NCBI GenBank assembly: GCA_018817995.1
Contig: JAHISW010000022.1
Location: 1-10,631, forward strand
Reading direction: 5' to 3'
Source: Patescibacteria group bacterium
GTDB taxonomy: Bacteria > Patescibacteriota > Minisyncoccia > JAHISW01 > Tagabacteraceae
DNA length: 10,631 nucleotides
The position numbers were made by a program, and so were the translations under genes. The notes beneath the pieces are model-generated. The model was not told the origin of the DNA and ran no database searches. It saw only the letters and a program-made list of their open reading frames with translations. Of this stretch, positions 4,549 through 10,102 are shown in pieces (positions within the stretch are counted from its first letter, which is position 1; the number at the start of each line of letters is the position of its first letter).

Positions 4549-6900
4549 ATGGATATAAATAAAGAAGAATTGCCTAAACAGAAAACTTTTTGGACTAAGT
4601 TTTCTCATCGCATCATTTTAGCATTAGCATTGTTGTTACCTCTTTGGTTTCTTCCTTTTGGCGGAAATGCCCTAGGGATAAGCAAATCAATTCTTATTTT
4701 GGTCGCTGTTTTGTTTGCTTCTGTTTTTTATTTTGTGCACATATTACAGAAGGGATCCGTTAAGTATTTTAGTGGAATTGCTGTTTGGTCTCTTGTGGCA
4801 GTTTTGGTTTCCACTTTGGTGTCTTCTTTCTTTTCTCAGGCCATGTCAGTTTCCTTTTTTGGGGTTGGTGGAGAGGCGGGAACTTTTGCGTTTATATTCG
4901 CTTCATCGCTTGCTTTTTTCTTGACAGCATTGCTTTTCCAATCGGAAAAAAGAGTTTTAGCTCTCTTTTCTTTTTTAATTGTGTCATCTTTGGTTGTGTT
5001 TATTATAGAAGCGCTTCGCATTATTTTTGATTTGAATTTTTTCGGTTTCGTTTCTGGCGGGAAAGTCTCTCTTGTGGGGTCGCTGAATGAGCTGGCTATA
5101 TTTTTTGGTTTTATTGGTCTGATAGCTGTTGTTTCTATAGAATTTTTCAAAAAAACAAGCCGTGGTTGGCGCGTGATGTTGTACGTTATCATGGCCCTTT
5201 CTCTTTTGTCTGTGGCTTTAATTAATTTTACAACAGCTTGGTATGTTCTCGGATTTTTATTTTTGGTCTTATTTATTTACTTGTTTTCGTTTTCTGGAAA
5301 AGCGCGCAATTTTGTTTATTTGTCTCTTTTTTTGGTTTTGATTTCATTGTTTTTTATATTGATTAGGCCACTGATGGGTGATTTAACAAACGCGCTTGGC
5401 TTTGAGTCTCTGGATGTCCGGCCTTCGTGGAGCGCCACTTTTCAAATCAACAAGAGTGTTTTGACGGAAAGCGTGAAAAATATGATTTTGGGCTCGGGAC
5501 CAAACACATTTGCTTATGATTGGGCAAAGTTCAAACCTGTTAGTATAAATGAAACTATTTTTTGGAATGTTGGTTTTCAGAGCGGTATAGGACTACTCCC
5601 TTCTTTTGTTGCAACTACGGGTGTTTTCGCTTCTATTTTTTGGCTCTTCTTCGTTCTTTCTATTCTTTATTATGGTTTCAGGGCAGTTCTTTACACCGAG
5701 GACAATATAATTAGGAGTTTGTTATTCGGTTCTTTTTTGGGTTCGGTTTATCTTTGGGTGTTTAATATTATTTACACCCCCGGCAACTTTTTGTTCTTTT
5801 TGTCATTTTTGGTTACGGGTTTGTTTTTCGCGATGCTTATAAAAAGCGGAAAATTACCCATGAAAGAATTTTCTTTTGGGGACAAGGTGGGTCTGAATTT
5901 TATTTTCTCGTTGGCTATAGTTCTTGTGTTGATACTTAGTGTTGCCGGTTTTTATTTGCTCTTCCAAAAGTATTGGGCGGCCTATTCTTACGCAAGGGGC
6001 GTTGATTTAGCCAATAGTGGCGCCGATCTGGATACTGTTCAGAATCTTTTCTCAAAGGCTGCTAGTTTTGACCAGCAACCAAGGTATCACCAGATGTTGA
6101 GCGATATTGGACTTGTTAGACTATCTCAAATCTCTACGGACAATTTGTCTGAGGATGAGGCGATTTTACAATTTCAAAATGTTTTGGCCTTTACTATTGA
6201 ACAAGCTCAAATGGCAACAACTCTAAACCCGGAGGACTCATCTAATTGGATAGCGTTGGGTGGAGTCTATGAAAATCTGATACCTTACAAATTAGAAGGC
6301 GCTGATCAGGTTGCTCTTGAGGCTTACAAAAAAGCTCTGGAAAAAGCTCCTTCTAGCCCATATCCTCTTTTGTTGTCTGCTCGCGTCCATGCTCAGATGG
6401 GCAGAAATGACGAGGCGCGTTCTTTTATTGATTCAGCGCTTGCCCTGAAAAGTAATTATACATCAGCAAGATTCTTGCTGGCGCAAATTGCGGCACAAGA
6501 GGGCGACTTAGAAGATGCCATCAAACAAACTGAACTGGCGCGTCTTACGGCGCCTAGCGATACGGGAGTTCTTTTCCAGCTTGGCATGCTTTATTACCAA
6601 AACAAAGATTATAAAAAAGCGCAGTTGGTTTTTGAAGGAGTGATTAAAAACAATCCCAATTATTCAAATGCCCGTTATTTCTTAGGGTTAATATATTCCG
6701 AGTTGAATAATGATTCCGCGGCAATTGAACAATTTGAAAAAATTGAGGCGCTAAATCCCGGAAATACTGAAGTTGGAATGATTCTATCAAATTTGCGCGC
6801 TGGCCGTTCCCCGTTATCAAATATTTCTCCACCGGAACTGGCGCCTGAAGAAAGGGGGGAATTGCCAATAGATGAAGAAACTTCTATGGAAGAAGAGTGA
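4549..6900 (+). CDS. O-antigen-ligase-like polytopic membrane protein with C-terminal TPR domain
   Basis: This 783-residue protein has about 13 hydrophobic segments between residues 21 and 471. A large extracytoplasmic loop (about 275-345) contains LGSGPNTFAYDWAKFKP (314-330), the conserved stretch of the O-antigen ligase/polymerase (Wzy_C) family. Such proteins join or polymerise lipid-linked glycans on the outer side of the membrane. From about residue 480 the chain is soluble and helical, with at least four or five TPR-like repeats (about 564-739; for example A..ARVHAQMGRNDEARSFIDSAL and LGMLYYQNKDYKKAQLVF), and it ends in an acidic, proline-rich tail. TPRs probably recruit partner proteins. 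The exact substrate cannot be read from sequence: polysaccharide ligation, polymerisation, or glycosylation of surface proteins are all possible. The ATG at 4549 has no Shine-Dalgarno sequence. The stop is nine bases before murJ, so the two are probably co-transcribed. Confidence 0.88.
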   Translation: MDINKEELPKQKTFWTKFSHRIILALALLLPLWFLPFGGNALGISKSILILVAVLFASVFYFVHILQKGSVKYFSGIAVWSLVAVLVSTLVSSFFSQAMSVSFFGVGGEAGTFAFIFASSLAFFLTALLFQSEKRVLALFSFLIVSSLVVFIIEALRIIFDLNFFGFVSGGKVSLVGSLNELAIFFGFIGLIAVVSIEFFKKTSRGWRVMLYVIMALSLLSVALINFTTAWYVLGFLFLVLFIYLFSFSGKARNFVYLSLFLVLISLFFILIRPLMGDLTNALGFESLDVRPSWSATFQINKSVLTESVKNMILGSGPNTFAYDWAKFKPVSINETIFWNVGFQSGIGLLPSFVATTGVFASIFWLFFVLSILYYGFRAVLYTEDNIIRSLLFGSFLGSVYLWVFNIIYTPGNFLFFLSFLVTGLFFAMLIKSGKLPMKEFSFGDKVGLNFIFSLAIVLVLILSVAGFYLLFQKYWAAYSYARGVDLANSGADLDTVQNLFSKAASFDQQPRYHQMLSDIGLVRLSQISTDNLSEDEAILQFQNVLAFTIEQAQMATTLNPEDSSNWIALGGVYENLIPYKLEGADQVALEAYKKALEKAPSSPYPLLLSARVHAQMGRNDEARSFIDSALALKSNYTSARFLLAQIAAQEGDLEDAIKQTELARLTAPSDTGVLFQLGMLYYQNKDYKKAQLVFEGVIKNNPNYSNARYFLGLIYSELNNDSAAIEQFEKIEALNPGNTEVGMILSNLRAGRSPLSNISPPELAPEERGELPIDEETSMEEE

Positions 6901-6909
6901 TTTTAAGTT

Positions 6910-8598
6910 GTGCAAAAAATTTTAAAATTTTTAAGTAAAGAAACAAGGGGTCTGCACCAGGCGGCTTTTATTTTGGCTTTTGGTTCTATTGGGGCAAAAG
7001 CGCTGGCTATTTTAAGAGATCGTTTACTTGCGTCAAATTTTGGCGCAGGCAAGACGCTTGATGTTTATTACGCTTCTTTCAGATTGCCTGATTTGTTGTA
7101 TGTTTTTTCTCTTTTTCTTGTGTCCGTAACGGCTTTGATACCTCTTTTTTTGGAGAAGAAAAAAATTTCTATTGAAGAAAGCAAAAGGTTTATAAACAGT
7201 GTTTTTACTGTTTTTTTTGTGTTTCTTGTTTTTTTGACGGCAGTCTCTTTTTTTGCTGTTCCTTATATAACGAGTATGATTGCGCCGGGTTTTTCGGGAG
7301 AAGACAAAGATATACTCATAAAACTTAGTAGAATTCTTCTGCTTTCACCCTTGTTTCTTGGCTTTTCCAATCTAGTTGCCGGCATTATTCAGTCTTTCCG
7401 TCGTTTTTTTGTGTATGCGCTAAGCGGTGTCTTGTACAATGTTGGTATTATTTTTGGTCTTCTTTTTTTGGAGCCGATTATTGGATTGAAAGGGGTTGTC
7501 TGTGGCGTTATAATTGGCGCCTTTGCTCATTTCGCGATTCAATTACCATCCCTCGTCAGTTTGGGGTATTTCCCTAGATTTACGCGCAAAATAGATTTTT
7601 CTGGAGTAAAACAAGTCCTTAACTTATCTTTTCCCAGGGCTTTAGGATTGGCGTTAAACCAGCTTGTTTTGATGGCAATGACGGCGGTGGCTTCTTTGTT
7701 GGCGGTCGGAAGCATTGCGGTTTTCAATCTTGCTTCAAATTTACAAACTATTCCCTTGGGCGTTATCGCTTTGAGTTATAGCGTCGCCGCCTTTCCGTCT
7801 CTGGCGCGCAGTTTTATAAAAAAGGAAAAGGAGGAATTTTTATCATCCATATCTTCGTCTTTTAGTCATATAATTTTTTGGCTTTTGCCATTTACCGCTT
7901 TGTTTGTTGTTTTGAGGGCGCAAATAGTTAGGGTTATTTTGGGGGCAGGCGTTTTTACATGGGCGGATACTCGTTTAACCGCCGCCGCTTTAGCATTGTT
8001 TTCTTTCTCTCTTTTTGCCCAAGGTATTGTTCTTCTTTTGGTCAGGGCTTTTTACGCGGCAGGTAAAACAAAAATTCCTCTTATTGTAAACATTATTTCA
8101 TCTTTTGTGATAGTTATTTCTTCGGTGGCATTTCTTTCTTTGTTTAAAAACTGCGTAAGTGTTGGTTGGTTTTTTAAAAATTTATTAAGGGTGGGAGATG
8201 TTTCTGGGGCTTCTGTTCTGGCTCTTCCTTTGGCGTATTCTATTGGCATGATTTTGAATTTTATTCTTCTTTTTGTCTTTTTTGAAAAGGAATTTGGGGG
8301 CATTTCTTTACGTGTTAAAAAATCTGCTTTGCAAGTAACTGCTTCTTCCGTATTGTCTGGCGCGACTGCTTATTTTTTCTTATCAATTTTTGCGCGCATT
8401 TTCAATCTAGATATATTTTTTGGTATTTTTATGCAGGGTTTTTTGGCAGGTATCCTAGCTTTGTTTGCGGGGTTTGTTTTTCTTAAATTAACAAACAACA
8501 GGGAATTAAAAGAAATCACCCTTTTTGTCAGAAAGAAATTTTCTTATGTGGAGGGCAAAAAAATCGTCGCTAAACCCGAACCCGAAGAACTCCCATAA
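6910..8598 (+). CDS. murJ: Lipid II flippase MurJ (MviN family)
   Basis: MurJ moves lipid-linked peptidoglycan precursor across the cytoplasmic membrane. The 562-residue protein is almost entirely hydrophobic, consistent with the roughly 14 helices of the family. Recognisable blocks are AILRDRLLASNFGAG (33-47) followed by LDVYYASFRLPDLLY (50-64), and downstream NLASNLQTIPLGVIALSYSV followed by AAFPSLAR, both typical of MurJ. R36, D37 and D51 line up with the conserved RD and D of the substrate cavity. The position following LPDLL is Tyr, where E. coli MurJ has an arginine (R52). The start is GTG, nine bases after the preceding stop and without a Shine-Dalgarno sequence. Pairing with a ligase-like glycan enzyme fits a joint role in building the envelope. 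The C-terminal tail is cytoplasmic and charged. Confidence 0.95.
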   Translation: MQKILKFLSKETRGLHQAAFILAFGSIGAKALAILRDRLLASNFGAGKTLDVYYASFRLPDLLYVFSLFLVSVTALIPLFLEKKKISIEESKRFINSVFTVFFVFLVFLTAVSFFAVPYITSMIAPGFSGEDKDILIKLSRILLLSPLFLGFSNLVAGIIQSFRRFFVYALSGVLYNVGIIFGLLFLEPIIGLKGVVCGVIIGAFAHFAIQLPSLVSLGYFPRFTRKIDFSGVKQVLNLSFPRALGLALNQLVLMAMTAVASLLAVGSIAVFNLASNLQTIPLGVIALSYSVAAFPSLARSFIKKEKEEFLSSISSSFSHIIFWLLPFTALFVVLRAQIVRVILGAGVFTWADTRLTAAALALFSFSLFAQGIVLLLVRAFYAAGKTKIPLIVNIISSFVIVISSVAFLSLFKNCVSVGWFFKNLLRVGDVSGASVLALPLAYSIGMILNFILLFVFFEKEFGGISLRVKKSALQVTASSVLSGATAYFFLSIFARIFNLDIFFGIFMQGFLAGILALFAGFVFLKLTNNRELKEITLFVRKKFSYVEGKKIVAKPEPEELP

Positions 8599-8624
8599 AA
8601 ACACATGGAAACACGACCGGAAGA

Positions 8625-8649
8625 CACTTGGAAGCTCAGCTTCCAAGTG
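8625..8649. repeat. REP-like hairpin, copy 1, upstream of the transposase
   Basis: A perfect 11-bp stem, CACTTGGAAGC with GCTTCCAAGTG, has a TCA loop and lies 13 bases before the transposase start codon. It is not followed by a T run, so it is not a typical terminator. It shares the CTTGGAAG/CTTCCAAG core with copies 2 and 3 inside the gene. Confidence 0.9.
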
Positions 8650-8656
8650 GTAGTAT
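8628..8656 (+). promoter_or_regulatory. Possible transposase promoter overlapping hairpin copy 1
   Basis: TTGGAA (8628-8633) lies within the hairpin, and TAGTAT (8651-8656) follows after 17 bases. The predicted start falls on the ATG at 8663, implying a leaderless mRNA. Both hexamers match consensus at only four of six positions. Confidence 0.25.
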
Positions 8657-8662
8657 AGAGGG

Positions 8663-9328
8663 ATGAGAAAAGAGTCGCCATCAAACGGAGAATATTATCA
8701 TGTTTTTAATCGTGGCGTAGACAAGCGAACGGTTTTTTTAGATCAAAATGATTTTAGAAGATTTTTTCAGAGCATGGAAGAGTTTAACGCCATAAAACCA
8801 ATAGGTAGTATATACGAGAACTCATTTCACAAAGACAAAAAAGACCAACTTGGGCAACTTGGAAGCTCAACTTCCAAGCAGGATAAATTAGTTAACTTTA
8901 TTTGTTATTGCCTCAACCCAAATCATTACCATTTTATTTTGGAGCAGGCGGTAAACAGAGGAATTGAAAAGTTTATGCATAGACTAGGCACGGGATATAC
9001 TAAGTATTTTAATAAAAAAAATAAACGCAACGGGGTTTTATTTCAAGGGAGATATAAAATTAATTGTATTTGTTCAAATGAAGATCTTTTGTATTTAAGC
9101 GCTTATGTAAATCTAAACGACAAAATCCACAGACTTGGAAGCTCAACTTCCAAGTCGAGTTATGGGGAATATTTTAACGTAGATAACCACGAAGATAGGG
9201 GTATTTTTTGCAAAAAAGATATTATTTTGAAACAGTTTAAGGATCAATTTGAGTATAAAAAATTTGCAGAGGGTTCGTTGGAGGAGATAAAGGCAATAAG
9301 AGATTTTAGAAACGTTCTGTTGGAATGA
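8663..9328 (+). CDS. REP-associated tyrosine transposase (Y1/IS200-like, HUH)
   Basis: This 221-residue protein belongs to the Y1 transposase family, single-strand nucleases that cut and join DNA at hairpins. It starts with the family pattern GEYYHVFNRGVDKR...F. The HUH metal-binding motif is H88-Y89-H90 in CYCLNPNHYHFIL. The catalytic tyrosine is in GYTKYFNKKNKRNG (Y112 or Y115), followed by LFQGRYK. No insertion-sequence ends or target duplications are visible, so it is better described as a REP-associated (RAYT) gene than as a complete IS. Two hairpin repeats lie within the coding region, each encoding LGSSTSK (residues 66-72 and 158-164). The first falls just before the HUH strand, the second after LSAYVNLNDKIHR. 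The frame is intact, so the enzyme may be active. There is no normal Shine-Dalgarno spacing before the ATG. Confidence 0.93.
   Translation: MRKESPSNGEYYHVFNRGVDKRTVFLDQNDFRRFFQSMEEFNAIKPIGSIYENSFHKDKKDQLGQLGSSTSKQDKLVNFICYCLNPNHYHFILEQAVNRGIEKFMHRLGTGYTKYFNKKNKRNGVLFQGRYKINCICSNEDLLYLSAYVNLNDKIHRLGSSTSKSSYGEYFNVDNHEDRGIFCKKDIILKQFKDQFEYKKFAEGSLEEIKAIRDFRNVLLE
8857..8879. repeat. REP-like hairpin, copy 2, inside the transposase gene
   Basis: CTTGGAAG (8858-8865), loop CTCAA, then CTTCCAAG (8871-8878). It is in frame and encodes LGSSTSK at residues 66-72. The 21-base core is identical to copy 3. Confidence 0.9.
9132..9156. repeat. REP-like hairpin, copy 3, inside the transposase gene
   Basis: A 10-bp stem, GACTTGGAAG with CTTCCAAGTC, and loop CTCAA. 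It is in the same frame as copy 2 and encodes LGSSTSK at residues 158-164. Confidence 0.9.
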
Positions 9329-9338
9329 TTTATGTAAG

Positions 9339-9378
9339 AATAACAAAAACCACCCCGTTAGAGTGGTTTTTTGTTATT
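9339..9378. terminator. Bidirectional terminator between transposase and lipoprotein genes
   Basis: CCAC (9350-9353) pairs with GTGG (9363-9366), extended by A-rich/T-rich arms (9339-9349 with 9367-9378, one bulged T). T-rich runs follow on both strands, so it can serve both convergent genes. Confidence 0.8.
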
Positions 9379-9382
9379 ATTT

Positions 9383-10009
9383 TTACCAAATTAATCTTTT
9401 GGCGCCATCGATTACGGTGTCGCCACCAAGACCTTGAAGCGGTCCCAGAGGATTTACTTCCTTCCGGATTACATTGATATTTGCTTTTCCGTCATATGGC
9501 AAGGTGTATACTACCACATTGTCTACGGTTAAAATAAGGCCATAGAAGCTCCAGCCCGTTTTTCTTTCAATCTTTCTAAAATTGAGAGTGTGTTTCCAGA
9601 AATTACCTTCGTGGTGTTTGTTTGTGTCGGAAAAAACCAGCTCGTAGGCTTTTCTTTCATTCTTTTTGGCATCAAGAAAGATTCGCACTCCTTTGGGTAA
9701 ATCTTTTCTGTTAATATTTTCTTTGTGTATGAATATCTTTTCAACACTTAGCCAGTTTAGGGTTCCTACGTTCGGCGCTTCCTCGCAGATGCCCATTTTT
9801 TTCAGGTCTTGGGTGGTTGTTTTTCCCACTACTATTTCTTTGTTGTATTTTTCAATAATCTCATCCCACGTTTGAAATGGCGACAGTACTGCTTCGTTTG
9901 ATCTGGATAGATATTTATTAGGTGTGTTCTTTGTGCTGGCACATCCGCTTATCGCAAAAATCGTCAAAATTGACAAAATCAATAAGGCAAAAACCGTGTT
10001 TTTTCTCAT
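9383..10009 (-). CDS. Predicted lipoprotein of unknown function
   Basis: This 208-residue protein has a lipoprotein signal peptide: positive N-terminus (MRKN), hydrophobic core at residues 5-20, and lipobox I-S-G-C with C23 as the lipidated residue. The mature protein has the blocks VVGKTTTQDLKKMGI (61-74), APNVGTLNWLSV (78-89), GNFWKHTLNFRK (135-146), TGWSFYGLILTVDNVVVY (151-168) and NPLGPLQG (186-193). These resemble a family of uncharacterised proteins that I recall mainly from Proteobacteria. If so, the gene may have been acquired by transfer, which is inference. The 'GKTTTQDL' stretch also recalls the start of SmpA/OmlA-type domains, but similarity beyond that is not evident. A Shine-Dalgarno AGGAG (10026-10022) lies 12 bases before the ATG, unlike most neighbours. 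The gene is divergent from lepA and shares its promoter region. Confidence 0.85.
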   Translation of the reverse strand: MRKNTVFALLILSILTIFAISGCASTKNTPNKYLSRSNEAVLSPFQTWDEIIEKYNKEIVVGKTTTQDLKKMGICEEAPNVGTLNWLSVEKIFIHKENINRKDLPKGVRIFLDAKKNERKAYELVFSDTNKHHEGNFWKHTLNFRKIERKTGWSFYGLILTVDNVVVYTLPYDGKANINVIRKEVNPLGPLQGLGGDTVIDGAKRLIW

Positions 10010-10056
10010 TTTGAACGTTAACTCCTTTTTGTTTGTATTGTTAAAGACCCGCTCTC

Positions 10057-10086
10057 TTGCTCTTATTATATATAATAAACTATAGT
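10057..10086 (+). promoter_or_regulatory. Probable lepA promoter
   Basis: TTGCTC (10057-10062), an 18-base spacer and TATAGT (10081-10086) would start transcription near 10093, ten bases before the lepA ATG. An alternative -10, TATAAT at 10071-10076, has no matching -35. Either way the promoter overlaps the divergent lipoprotein promoter. Confidence 0.45.
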
Positions 10087-10094
10087 AATAGCAA
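10065..10094 (-). promoter_or_regulatory. Lipoprotein gene promoter
   Basis: On the minus strand, TTGCTA (10094-10089), an 18-base spacer and a perfect TATAAT (10070-10065). Transcription would start near 10058, with a leader of about 48 bases that includes the Shine-Dalgarno sequence. Confidence 0.55.
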
Positions 10095-10102
10095 GCGCTT
10101 TT

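Noticed and set aside
4836..5192. Minus-strand frame opposite the ligase-like gene
   Set aside because: It is a shadow of a hydrophobic coding region (T-rich codons read as lysine-rich on the other strand) with no supporting motif.
8625..9156. CRISPR array made of the CTTGGAAG hairpins
   Set aside because: Only three copies occur, with spacings of about 233 and 274 bases, and two lie within coding sequence; there are no regular spacers or cas genes.
8599..9382. Complete IS200-type insertion sequence
   Set aside because: No distinct left and right ends or target site can be defined around the transposase; the hairpins are inside or just upstream of the gene, which fits a REP-associated gene better.
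10094..10101. AAGCGCTT palindrome just before lepA as an operator
   Set aside because: It is only eight bases long and lies in a short leader; chance is sufficient.
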